Source: Verrucomicrobiota bacterium
GTDB lineage: Bacteria > Verrucomicrobiota > Verrucomicrobiia > Limisphaerales > JAEYXS01
Assembly: GCA_023431185.1 (NCBI GenBank)
Contig: JAEYXS010000126.1
Span: 1-64,000 of the forward strand
Length of the DNA stretch: 64,000 nucleotides
Direction of reading: 5' to 3'
Shown here: positions 36,119 through 45,013 of the stretch, in pieces
How the letters are laid out: the number at the start of each line of letters is the position of its first letter
Position numbering within the stretch: the stretch's first letter is position 1
Notes under the pieces: generated by a model
Told to the model about the DNA's origin: nothing
Databases searched by the model: none
Seen by the model: the letters and a program-made list of their open reading frames with translations, nothing else
Made by a program: the position numbers and the translations under genes

Positions 36119-39100
36119 ATGAAGCTGAAATTCAAACAGCAGGCATTTCAGACTGAAGCGGTGAAGGCGGTCGCGGATTGCTTTGCCGGACAGCCTAAGA
36201 GCACGGGCTTAAAGTATGCGATTGACCGGGGCCGCGAAGATGCTGGTGGTCAGCAAGTATTCCGCAACGTGGAAGCAGACGGCTTCGCCAACGCCAGTCT
36301 TGTAATCACACCAAAGCTTTTGGAGAACGTGCAAGCAGTGCAGCGACGGCAGGGTTTGCCAATCTCTCCCGAGCTGAAGAAAACTTCCGTCTGCGATGTA
36401 AATCTCGACATCGAAATGGAAACGGGCACGGGCAAGACCTATTGCTACATCAAGACGATGTTCGAGCTGAACCGGGATTACGGCTGGAGCAAGTTCATCA
36501 TCGTGGTGCCCAGCATCGCCATCCGCGAAGGCGTGCTGACATCTTTCGAGATCATGGCGGACCACTTTCTGGAGGCGTACGGCAAGAAGGCCCGCTACTT
36601 CGTCTATAACTCGAAGGATCTGCCCAATCTGGAAAGCTTTTCCTCGGATGCCGGGATCAATGTGATGATCATTAACGTCCAGGCATTCAATGCCCGTGGC
36701 GAAGATGCCCGGCGCATTTATCTGGAGCTGGATGATTTTCAATCCCGCCGCCCGATTGACGTTATCAAAAAGAACCGCCCCATCCTTATTTTGGACGAAC
36801 CGCAGAAGATGGAGGGCAAGGCTACGACGGAAAAGCTGGCGGAGTTCGATCCCTTGATGATCCTGCGCTACTCCGCCACCCACAAGACGGAGCATAACAA
36901 GGTGTACCGGCTGGATGCCATCGATGCCTACAATCAAAAACTGGTGAAGAAGATCGCCGTGCGGGGTATCTCGGTGCGCGGCTTGGCCGGAACGAATGCG
37001 TATCTCTACCTCGAAAGCATCCGGGTCACCACCACCAAACCGCCGGAAGCGCGCGCGGAACTGGAGATCCAGCAGAAGAGCGGCATCAAGCGCGTGCTGC
37101 GGATGCTTCGCAAGAACGACAACCTCTTCGACCTGTCTGGCGAGCTCGAACAATATCGGGGCTTTGTAGTATCGGACATCAATGCCATCGAGAACACCAT
37201 CAGCTTCACAAACGGCGTGGTGCTGGGTGCTGGCGAGGCGGCGGGTGATGTGAACGAAGCGGCCTTGCGTCGCATTCAGATTCGCGAAGCCATCAAAGCC
37301 CACTTTGAGAAGGAGAAAGCGCTCTTTTCACAAGGAGTGAAGGTGCTGACCCTGTTCTTCATCGATGAGGTGGCCAAGTATCGCAGCTACGATGATGCTG
37401 GTGAAGTCGCAGGCGAGTATGCGGTGATGTTTGAAGAGGAGTACAACAACCAACTCAACGAAGTGCTGACTTTGGAGGAGACTACTTACAACAAGTATCT
37501 GCGCGGCATCATCGCCAACAAGACGCACACGGGCTATTTCTCCATCGACAAGAAGACAAAGCGGTTGGTGAATCCCGAAGCAAAAACGCGCGGCGAATCT
37601 GCCGGGGAAGCCGATGATGTCGATGCCTACGATCTCATTCTGAAAGACAAGGAGCGCCTGCTGAGCTTTTCTGAACCGGTTCGTTTTCTTTTCTCTCACT
37701 CGGCCTTGCGTGAGGGCTGGGATAATCCGAACGTCTTCGTGATCTGCACTCTAAAGCACAGTGACAACACGATCTCCCGACGGCAAGAGGTTGGTCGTGG
37801 TATGCGACTGGCACGAAACCAGAGCGGAGAGCGCATCGATGATCCGGCCATCGTGCATCAGGTGAACGTGCTCACGGTGGTAGCCAATGAGAGCTACAAG
37901 GATTTCGTGGCCGGGCTCCAAAAGGACATCAGTGCCTCACTCTCCGCCCGCCCGAAACAGGCCAATGCGGAGTACTTCCAAGATAAACTGCTCAAGACGC
38001 CGACCGGTGAAGTGAAGGTGACACCGCAGATGGCGAAACTGATCGAGCGCTATTTGGTCAGGCACGACTATACAGATACCGACGAACACATCACAGAAGC
38101 GTATCACGCTGCCAAGAAAGAGGGCACACTCGCGCCCCTACCTCCCGAACTGGAGCCGCACAAGGAACAGGTTTTTCAACTGATCGACACGGTATTCAGT
38201 GCCGCACAACTGCCAGGCATTGATGATGATCGCAAGAACAAGGTGAACCCGCGCAATGCGAACATTGAGAAGAAGGAGTTCCAGGAATTGTGGAACCGGA
38301 TCAACCACAAGGCCATTTACGCGGTGGACTTCAACACGGATGAACTGATCCAGAAGTGCATCGCGGCACTCGACAAGGAACTCAAAGTAACTCCGCTGCA
38401 ATACACGGTGATGGCAGGTATCCAAACCGAGCAGGCGACTTATGAAGGGATGAAAAAAGGCGAAGCATTCGTGCTGAAGGACAGCAATACGGACCACCTG
38501 ACCAGTTCGGTACGTTCGGCGGTGAAGTATGACCTCATTGGCAAAATCTCAGGAGATACCCAACTGACCCGCCGCACAGTGGCGGCAATTCTAAGCGGCA
38601 TTAACGTCGCGGTCTTCAGCCAGTATAAGACAAACCCGGAAGACTTCATTCAAAAGGCAACAACGCTCATCAACGAACAGAAGGCCACGGTGATTGTGGA
38701 ACACATAGCCTATGACACCACGGCAGGCGTGCATACAATGCTGGAAATCTTCACCGAGGATAAAGCGGATTTCAGCAAGGGATTCAAAGCGGAGAAACAC
38801 GTTTACGACTACGTCTTCACAGATTCCGCGAACGAGCGCACCTTCGTCGGAGAGCTGGACGCCAGCAGTGAAGTGGTTGTCTATGCCAAGCTCCCCAAGG
38901 CCTTTCACATCCCCACACCGGTCGGCAATTACAATCCCGATTGGGCCATAGCGTTCGAGGCCGGAAAGGTGAAGCACGTCTATTTCATCGCCGAAACCAA
39001 AGGCTCCATGTCCTCAATGGATTTGCGGAAGATCGAAGAGTCCAAGATCGCCTGCGCGCGGAAGTTCTTCGCGAAAATCACGTCTGACCAAGTGAAGTAT

Positions 39101-39145
39101 GACGTGGTGAACAACTACGGGAAGCTGATGGAGTTAGTGAAGTGA
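36119..39145 (+). CDS. Type III restriction enzyme, Res subunit
   Basis: A 1008-residue ATP-dependent nuclease. The helicase part has Walker A METGTGKT (residues 100-107), the DEPQ box near 226-229, motif III YSATHKTEH, and motif VI RRQEVGRGMRLARN. The C-terminal PD-(D/E)xK nuclease reads YNPDWAIAF then FIAETKG near residues 937-961, as in EcoP15I-type enzymes. It cuts DNA after two unmethylated sites communicate. It appears intact, with no frameshift, and closes the five-gene operon. Confidence 0.93.
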   Translation: MKLKFKQQAFQTEAVKAVADCFAGQPKSTGLKYAIDRGREDAGGQQVFRNVEADGFANASLVITPKLLENVQAVQRRQGLPISPELKKTSVCDVNLDIEMETGTGKTYCYIKTMFELNRDYGWSKFIIVVPSIAIREGVLTSFEIMADHFLEAYGKKARYFVYNSKDLPNLESFSSDAGINVMIINVQAFNARGEDARRIYLELDDFQSRRPIDVIKKNRPILILDEPQKMEGKATTEKLAEFDPLMILRYSATHKTEHNKVYRLDAIDAYNQKLVKKIAVRGISVRGLAGTNAYLYLESIRVTTTKPPEARAELEIQQKSGIKRVLRMLRKNDNLFDLSGELEQYRGFVVSDINAIENTISFTNGVVLGAGEAAGDVNEAALRRIQIREAIKAHFEKEKALFSQGVKVLTLFFIDEVAKYRSYDDAGEVAGEYAVMFEEEYNNQLNEVLTLEETTYNKYLRGIIANKTHTGYFSIDKKTKRLVNPEAKTRGESAGEADDVDAYDLILKDKERLLSFSEPVRFLFSHSALREGWDNPNVFVICTLKHSDNTISRRQEVGRGMRLARNQSGERIDDPAIVHQVNVLTVVANESYKDFVAGLQKDISASLSARPKQANAEYFQDKLLKTPTGEVKVTPQMAKLIERYLVRHDYTDTDEHITEAYHAAKKEGTLAPLPPELEPHKEQVFQLIDTVFSAAQLPGIDDDRKNKVNPRNANIEKKEFQELWNRINHKAIYAVDFNTDELIQKCIAALDKELKVTPLQYTVMAGIQTEQATYEGMKKGEAFVLKDSNTDHLTSSVRSAVKYDLIGKISGDTQLTRRTVAAILSGINVAVFSQYKTNPEDFIQKATTLINEQKATVIVEHIAYDTTAGVHTMLEIFTEDKADFSKGFKAEKHVYDYVFTDSANERTFVGELDASSEVVVYAKLPKAFHIPTPVGNYNPDWAIAFEAGKVKHVYFIAETKGSMSSMDLRKIEESKIACARKFFAKITSDQVKYDVVNNYGKLMELVK

Positions 39146-39214
39146 GGACATCCGCAAAGCCCCCTTTGAACAAACGAAATAGGTTGGATTCAACTCTCCG
39201 CCTGTCGAATCCAT

Positions 39215-41338
39215 TCAATCTACCTTTGGCCACTTGAACTTGTGGTCAAACTTGCCGATGTAGGCAGTGCATTGCAGCCATTCCAAGTCTTCCAGCCAGT
39301 CAGAGATAGATGGAGTTTCATGACTCTTGTTTCTTTGTTTGGCCAATCGGGCAAAACTGGCCAATGAGGATGCTATCTTTTGCAGCCGCTGCGATGACAT
39401 TTCCGCGCCCCACTGAGATTGGTAATGCGGCGGGAAAATATTCTCGGGAAATGGTTTGTCGAAAGCCTTCCGTAAAATGAGTCGGCGCTTTTCTTTCGAG
39501 AGGCCCGATTCCCCAACGTGGTAGCCAAGATACGCCAAGTAGCCGACCTTGAGCCAGTGGTTGCGGTCCAAACTGTGAGAGGCATCGCCCTGCCTGATGT
39601 CGGCGCTAACCCACTTGAAACCGTTGTTCCGTAGAAGGAGTTCCAAACCGGCATGGTTACGTACATGAAGGTCCAGAAAGCCTGAGCGTTCGCTATGTGG
39701 GTTTCTGCGAGTGAACAACTGATACAAGAGCATTTCTTGTGAATAAAAAAGCGGGCACTCCATTGAGCGGGTACGCGGGAAACCATCTTCTTCAACCGAC
39801 TCAACAAAGCGAACGGCATACGCCCGATCCGGGCCAAGCCAGAAACTGGGACGGCGGATCAACCGGAGCAGCAAGGCGGAGTCCTTTGCGTTGATGTTTC
39901 TGCCCAGAACGAATACCGGCGGCTTGTCACCGGAGTGCTTGAAACCGGTTTTCAAGTCGCTTACCACACGGGATTGATACCTTTTTAGGAGTGCTGACAG
40001 ACCCGGCTTTGCAATCGGGCCTTCTCCAATCAAGAACAATGTGCCTCCCGCCCACGACTCATCGGGAGTCCAAGTAATCTTGGAGTACCACTCCATCAGG
40101 CTTTGAGTGTTGAGGGGGCTGGTCTCATCTGCCAGGGAAAGCCAGTTCGCGGCCTCACGGCGAAACTGGAACGCCAACTCTGAGGTTAGCAATGCCTTGG
40201 GAGAGGATATACATTTCCAAGCCACTTGTGATTCGAGTTTGGAATATTCCCCATCAGAGAGCAAAGGTAGCAAGCTCAGGGTGGTGAGATGACACGCAAG
40301 CCGTTGTTTTTCAGTGGATGTCAGATTGGAAATGTCCGACACATTTTTCTGGAATAGAAGTTTGGCTTCGCCCAACTGACGCAGCGTAGTAACTTCGTCC
40401 TCCTTCCTGTTGAGTGAAGCCATGAAGGCACTGTAAAAAACTGTGATTGGGCTGAGATCTTGCTTGATCAGGGCTTGGGCCACGACATCCACCACACATT
40501 CGACCTTGGGGCTGATTGATTTCAGGCAAGCCTGAATTTCCGCCATATTCTCCACCCTCATCAGGGGCGAAAAATCGTAAAGCTCATGATGCTGCTTTAG
40601 ATACTCGTGGTGGGCTATTTTCAATGCATTGCCTTGGAGCCCCGTGACGTCGCCGTAAGACTTACGGTTTAGAGTATTTGTTTGATTACGTATCCCCTGT
40701 AAAACGGCAAACTCAAGAAGGCTGCCGGACAAGCCTTGGTGAATTCTGAACTTTTCGCGCAAGCCTGCAACTAGATCAGCAGGATGCGCATCGCTCTCTG
40801 GTTTCGTGTCGAATACCGACAGTGGGGCTGGCTCCTGCCCGCGCAATACCGCATTAACCTTGTCTGTGAGTTTTTGGCCTTTGAGTTCGGGCTCAACTTT
40901 CCTCAAGGCTTCCTTCAACTCCCTTGCTGGTATGCCGCAATTATTCCCTGGTAGATTATCCAATGGTATGGGTTCGATAGATGGCGGAGGCGGCTCCATC
41001 TGCTCGCGCAAAATTGCATTCACCTTTGCCCGCAACCTCTGACCTTTAAGGCTTGGATCAGTCAGCATCAACTCGTCCTTGATCTGTCTGACAGTCTTGC
41101 CGCATTTGTTAGGCTGAATAGGGACGGGTCTGGCCACGGAATCAAATGCGGCCAGCTTAAGCAGTTTTCCATCGGGGCGAAGGGATATTTGGCCAATGAA
41201 CCCTGCTAGCTCGTCTGCTGTAAGCGGATGCAAATGAGCTTCAGGGCTCGTCGCCCAGCGGAGCCCTAACTTCGAGCCTGCTGCCAACACATCCTTGGGT
41301 GTCACCCCCAATCTTTCGCTCAATTCCTTGACTGTCAT
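39215..41338 (-). CDS. Large unknown island protein with IF2_N-like domain and internal repeat
   Basis: About 707 residues, not recognised as a whole. Residues 1-50 (MTVKELSERLGVTPKDVLAA) resemble the IF-2 N-terminal/HTH-like module. Two similar 35-residue blocks follow at about 79-113 (CGKTVRQIKDELMLTDPSLK) and 134-168 (CGIPARELKEALRKVEPELK), each ending KVNAxLR. The middle 400 residues are soluble with no motif. The C-terminus contains LGYHVGESGLSKEKRRLIL. A GGAG site sits just upstream of the ATG at 41338; an ATG at 41368 overlapping the recombinase stop is less likely. It converges on the res gene. Confidence 0.7.
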   Translation of the reverse strand: MTVKELSERLGVTPKDVLAAGSKLGLRWATSPEAHLHPLTADELAGFIGQISLRPDGKLLKLAAFDSVARPVPIQPNKCGKTVRQIKDELMLTDPSLKGQRLRAKVNAILREQMEPPPPSIEPIPLDNLPGNNCGIPARELKEALRKVEPELKGQKLTDKVNAVLRGQEPAPLSVFDTKPESDAHPADLVAGLREKFRIHQGLSGSLLEFAVLQGIRNQTNTLNRKSYGDVTGLQGNALKIAHHEYLKQHHELYDFSPLMRVENMAEIQACLKSISPKVECVVDVVAQALIKQDLSPITVFYSAFMASLNRKEDEVTTLRQLGEAKLLFQKNVSDISNLTSTEKQRLACHLTTLSLLPLLSDGEYSKLESQVAWKCISSPKALLTSELAFQFRREAANWLSLADETSPLNTQSLMEWYSKITWTPDESWAGGTLFLIGEGPIAKPGLSALLKRYQSRVVSDLKTGFKHSGDKPPVFVLGRNINAKDSALLLRLIRRPSFWLGPDRAYAVRFVESVEEDGFPRTRSMECPLFYSQEMLLYQLFTRRNPHSERSGFLDLHVRNHAGLELLLRNNGFKWVSADIRQGDASHSLDRNHWLKVGYLAYLGYHVGESGLSKEKRRLILRKAFDKPFPENIFPPHYQSQWGAEMSSQRLQKIASSLASFARLAKQRNKSHETPSISDWLEDLEWLQCTAYIGKFDHKFKWPKVD

Positions 41339-41357
41339 GGTTTCTCCAGACCAACGA

Positions 41358-41963
41358 CTAAGCTGCATTCTCCTGGCGGGGAGTTTTTAGAATCTTAGCC
41401 ACCGATGCTAACGGCAACCCGGTATCTCCTGCAATCTTCCTCATACTTTTCCCTGCCTTTCTTTGGGCGATAACGTCGTTGGCATACTGGCTGAGGGTTT
41501 CCGGCCTGCCCAGCTTGGTGCCGCGTGCCTTGGCGGCTTTCAGGCCCGCGTTTACGCGCTCGCGGATGATGCTGCGCTCGAATTCCGCCACGGCCATGAG
41601 GATGTTGAGTTGCAGTTGTGCGGCGGGGTTCATGCCGGAGGTGTCTATGCCTTGAGAGGGGCAGACCAAGGCTACCCGGCTGGCGGTGAGTTCCCCGATA
41701 ATCTGGGCAAGATGGGGCAGGCTACGCCCAAGGCGGTCCAGCTTGAAGCAGAGGACGACATCCACCCGGCCCCGGCGAACATCCGCCATAAGGGCGTCCA
41801 AGCCTTGGCGGCTGAATTTGGAGCCGCTGATGGTGTCGGTATGTTCCACGATCTTGGTCCAGCCACGGCGCTGGCAGTGGTCGCGGAGTTCGTTTAGCTG
41901 GCTGTCGTGGGTTTGCTTGTCGGTGCTGACGCGGGAGTAGATGGCGACTTTCAAAGTGTTCAT
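41358..41963 (-). CDS. Serine recombinase (resolvase/invertase type)
   Basis: A 201-residue small serine recombinase. The nucleophile is S10 in VAIYSRVSTDKQ, and the family motifs LDRLGRS, ALVCPSQGIDTSG, QLQLNILMAVAEFERSIIRERV and GTKLGRP are present. A C-terminal helix-turn-helix (KSMRKIAGDTGLPLASVAKI) binds the DNA. It could resolve cointegrates or invert a segment of the island. It lies upstream of the large unknown gene, probably in one operon. Confidence 0.92.
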   Translation of the reverse strand: MNTLKVAIYSRVSTDKQTHDSQLNELRDHCQRRGWTKIVEHTDTISGSKFSRQGLDALMADVRRGRVDVVLCFKLDRLGRSLPHLAQIIGELTASRVALVCPSQGIDTSGMNPAAQLQLNILMAVAEFERSIIRERVNAGLKAAKARGTKLGRPETLSQYANDVIAQRKAGKSMRKIAGDTGLPLASVAKILKTPRQENAA

Positions 41964-42049
41964 AAAACTAATGTTTTGTGGACAGGGTTTCCGGGAGGGA
42001 AAACAAGGCGGAAAAGGGGTGAATTTTTCCGCCCTGTTTTGTGTACACC

Positions 42050-42943
42050 CTATTCAGCTTCGACGGGGCGCTTGGCCAAGATGAAATCGGCGGCACGTTG
42101 CGCTTGCGCGGCGGCTTGGACAACGAGCTTGGAATCAGACTTGAGGCGGGAAAGCCAGGAATGAATGTAGGCGGCGGAGTTATCAATGGTCCTTTCCACG
42201 ATACCGGTATGGCCGCAGAGGAAGGCAGCGCCCATTTCGGCAATGAGTTCCTCCTTGGAGTAGGACTGGCTGCCAAAGGATTCCCATTCGTTTAGCTGCT
42301 TCCGGGCAAGCCGGGAGTGGTGCCCGGTGGCGTGAGTAAGTTCATGGAAGAGGACGGAATAGTAATCCTCGGCGGTGTCAAAGGTGCCAAGATCCGGCAT
42401 GCCGACGTAATCCGGCGCTGGAGCATAGAACGCCCTGCCCTGCCCCAGTCGAATCTCTGGCCGCTGGGGCATGCCAAGGACGACGCTTTCGGCGGTGGTG
42501 ATGGCGGAATGATCCTTCAAAGGAGTTTCTGGCTGGGGCACCAAGCCTTCCAAGCCGTCGCACTGGGCGACATTGAAGACGGAATAGTAGCGGAGGAAGG
42601 GAACGCGTTTCTGCTCGCCGTTGCGGCGGTCGTCCACATCCAACCATTTCCAGAAGACTACCGGGCAGGCTTTCTGGCCTTTGCGCACGGTGCCGCCCAG
42701 TTCCCCGGCCTGCTTGAAGGTAAGCCAGTAGGGAGAATCAAAGCACATGGAGTGCAGGAGGAAGGTATTGACGCCCCGGTATTCCCGTCCGCTGACAAGG
42801 TTGCGCGGCATCTGTGATCCGCCCTGCCAGGGTTTGTGCCAAGGAACGGTGCCCTGCTCCAAGAGGGCAATGATCCGCTCGGTGATGATGGTGTAGGTGT
42901 CGGCCTTGGTAGGCGCGGTAGCAGTTGAATCTGTACGGGACAT
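42050..42943 (-). CDS. ArdC-type antirestriction protein
   Basis: About 297 residues. The N-terminal ssDNA-binding ArdC_N domain (ITERIIALLEQGTVPWHKPW, NLVSGREYRGVNTFLL, WLTFKQAGELGGTVRKGQ) is followed by a zincin-like metalloprotease domain with LFHELTHATGHHSR near residue 203, then the usual TGIVERTIDNSAAYIHSWL. ArdC proteins shield incoming plasmid DNA from type I restriction. Its presence beside a restriction system suggests that it protects the element during transfer. The start at 42943 (MSRTD) was chosen over 42958. Confidence 0.9.
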   Translation of the reverse strand: MSRTDSTATAPTKADTYTIITERIIALLEQGTVPWHKPWQGGSQMPRNLVSGREYRGVNTFLLHSMCFDSPYWLTFKQAGELGGTVRKGQKACPVVFWKWLDVDDRRNGEQKRVPFLRYYSVFNVAQCDGLEGLVPQPETPLKDHSAITTAESVVLGMPQRPEIRLGQGRAFYAPAPDYVGMPDLGTFDTAEDYYSVLFHELTHATGHHSRLARKQLNEWESFGSQSYSKEELIAEMGAAFLCGHTGIVERTIDNSAAYIHSWLSRLKSDSKLVVQAAAQAQRAADFILAKRPVEAE

Positions 42944-43657
42944 GGTTACTCTCTCCATTGCTGGCCGCCCGGTGGAACGGGTCGCGGTGCGTTCAAGGTT
43001 ACTCTCGACGAACCGCAGGCCAGCACTCTCTCGCCGTGAGTAGCAAGGCGGTCGTGCCCTGCTATTTAGTACGCGAATAGGTTACCGCGACGATGGAAAG
43101 AGGCTCAAAAACGACGATGGGGGGAGGGGTGGGAATTCACTCTGCGTGGCGTGAACGATGGATAGATGGTGCTTCCGAACTTTCTGGGAAATTAGGGATT
43201 CCAGACCGGGAGGTCTTCATTCTGTGATGTTTCGATTGCTTATTAGTCTGAAAGAAATTGTTCCTTGAAGTAGGAATACATTGGAATACTCGACACTCCC
43301 CCCGAGGGGGAAAGTGTCGAATCTGAAAGAAAATGTTCCTCTCAGTGAGGTATCCATGTGGTGCCCTCGATATGGGTAAACCCATAAATTTGTGCTAGCT
43401 TTACTGAAAGCGGGTAGCGGTCACTCTGTAAACCCTTCACACAAACCACTCCGGCTCGCGCCAGTGACGGTTGCCTTCGATGCTTGCCCTTAATGGAAAG
43501 GCAAAACATTGGCAAATCGCTTTTGATTTTTGTTTTTCGAGGCCAGCTTGAGTATTCGCCCTACGGCGATCCCCGACTAAATCGATTGGAGCTGATCGTC
43601 CCTCGTGTCACTCATCATTCTCACGATGAGCAAACAACACCTATGTCAGCGAATGCA
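42944..43657. other. Non-coding region upstream of ardC
   Basis: About 710 bases without a supported gene; open frames on both strands are low-complexity shadows. It contains a perfect hairpin flanked by a 19-bp direct repeat (43247-43340). The position suggests the control region for ardC and the recombinase genes, or an origin of transfer. Confidence 0.55.
43247..43340. repeat. 19-bp direct repeat flanking a strong hairpin
   Basis: The motif tctgaaagaaattgttcct (43247-43265) recurs with one mismatch at 43322-43340. Between them, 43290-43320 forms a hairpin: tcgacact with agtgtcga (8 bp), then ccccc with ggggg across a two-base bulge, and a 3-base loop. Spacing of the repeats is 75 bases. 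The shape fits an operator, an iteron-like site or a transfer origin. Confidence 0.8.
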
Positions 43658-43885
43658 TCAAAGACCTTCAACCTGAATCCGGGCAACCTCGGCGGCTGGA
43701 ATCTTCCAATGCCTGCCTGTTTTGATTGCACCGATCCGGCCTTGGCGAATCGCACGACGAACACTCTCAGCGTGAAAGCGGATAATGACAGCCACTTCCT
43801 CGGGCAAATAGAGCCGCTGTTGAGGGATTGGCTGGCCCAGATTCTGGGCGGGCTTCACTAGCTTTGATGTTTGTTCGTGCAACAT
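43658..43885 (-). CDS. HTH_17 excisionase-family DNA-binding protein
   Basis: A 75-residue protein. The segment YLPEEVAVIIRFHAESVRRAIRQGRIGAIKTGRHWKI is a MerR-like winged helix of the excisionase type, split here only by its length. Excisionases bend DNA near att sites and steer the integrase to excision. The first 25 residues are not conserved-looking, so the true start may be internal. It lies at the far end from the integrase, which is unusual. Confidence 0.8.
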   Translation of the reverse strand: MLHEQTSKLVKPAQNLGQPIPQQRLYLPEEVAVIIRFHAESVRRAIRQGRIGAIKTGRHWKIPAAEVARIQVEGL

Positions 43886-43955
43886 AGCTTTCGCTACTTC
43901 GCACTAAACTACACAACCGTGCTGATACCTAGCACCAATGATTTGAACCTAAGCC

Positions 43956-44834
43956 CTATACCTTAGATTCTAATGGGATAATCCCATTGAAGAGTTTCTG
44001 AAATCTGTCTCTCTCACCCCGGTTTACCTTCTTCGGCTCGTCCAGCAGGAGACGCTGAAGCTCGCTAGACTCGAAATCCGCTATCGTGTTCAGGATACTC
44101 TTAACGTTGGTTCGTCTTGATTGAACTTTCTTGGAATGGCGACCAATCTCCTTCCGATAAAGCTGCTGTATCATTTCAAGATCAGCCTGTAGGTCATTCA
44201 CTCCAAACGCATCAATGCTCATCACGAAATGCCCATTTCTCAGTGCCGAATACAAGAGGGAGAACGGGTTTTTCCGAGCAAAGCTGAAAGGAGGGCTGTA
44301 TTCGCCCGGCACTCCATCCATAGCCCTAATCTCCTTCATGAACTGGAATGCAAAATGATGAGCTTCCGCCTCAGCTTGCTTCCCCGACTTCTGAGACGAT
44401 GCGATAACCGGATTGTCAAAGGGTTTAGGAAGCAACTTGCCCAATTCTGTATTCAGCAAAGTGTGCTCGATTGTCTGGCGGTCCTTTGAGTCAAGTTCCG
44501 GCCAAGACTTAGGCGATGTTGGCAAAAGAACTTCGATCAGCCTAATTGCAGAATACTCGTTGTATCTCTTGATGGAATCGAAGCCCCGGATGCTTTCAGA
44601 CTGGTATTTTAACTTGGCACGTTCAACCCCGATTCTGGGATGTCGGCGAAGCAACTCATATATCGCCGATTCTCGTGTAACTTTTCCTACCCCCGATTTT
44701 CGCCACCAATGATTCAGGCGAAACCAGTGCGAATCCAGAATGGCCTTTCTCTCAGCTTCCGTGGCTCTTTTTGGCATCACGGGCAGGTACCAGTCGAAAT
44801 TGGTTTTCCTTTTCACGAAATACCATTCGCTCAA
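43956..44834 (-). CDS. Hypothetical island protein
   Basis: A 292-residue basic soluble protein of no recognised family. Sequence quality is protein-like over its length, with arginine/lysine-rich helices near the C-terminus (RKEIGRHSKKVQSRRTNVK). An internal ATG at 44777 (MPKRATEAERK) is a plausible alternative start. Base composition is lower in GC than the chromosomal neighbours, consistent with acquired DNA. It lies between the excisionase-like gene and the right att site. Confidence 0.55.
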   Translation of the reverse strand: MSEWYFVKRKTNFDWYLPVMPKRATEAERKAILDSHWFRLNHWWRKSGVGKVTRESAIYELLRRHPRIGVERAKLKYQSESIRGFDSIKRYNEYSAIRLIEVLLPTSPKSWPELDSKDRQTIEHTLLNTELGKLLPKPFDNPVIASSQKSGKQAEAEAHHFAFQFMKEIRAMDGVPGEYSPPFSFARKNPFSLLYSALRNGHFVMSIDAFGVNDLQADLEMIQQLYRKEIGRHSKKVQSRRTNVKSILNTIADFESSELQRLLLDEPKKVNRGERDRFQKLFNGIIPLESKV

Positions 44835-44943
44835 TCGCTGCGTTCAAGCAACCTTACACAACCTCCCATATCCACTATTCCTTGTGGTTGGGTGAAATTA
44901 TTTTTGATCTGCCAGAACGGATATTAAGCAAATCAGGGTTTGA

Positions 44944-44970
44944 AAAAGTGGCTAAGCAGTGGCTAAGCAG
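44944..44970. repeat. Right-end repeat with two TGGCTAAGCA units
   Basis: A 27-base match to 27542-27568 (two mismatches), in the same orientation and 44 bases inside attR. It contains two tandem TGGCTAAGCA units. Here no integrase frame follows. Confidence 0.7.
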
Positions 44971-45013
44971 GTTTTTTCAAGGATTCGGGATTTTACGTAA
45001 GTCCTTGTGAGAG

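Noticed and set aside
29655..39145. Identification as DISARM, BREX or Druantia
   Set aside because: No DrmA/DrmB (DUF1998), PglX/PglZ or DruE-type gene is present, and Mod-Res are plainly type III.
43484..43861. 125-residue plus-strand frame in the island
   Set aside because: It is antisense to the HTH_17 protein, which has clear winged-helix motifs.
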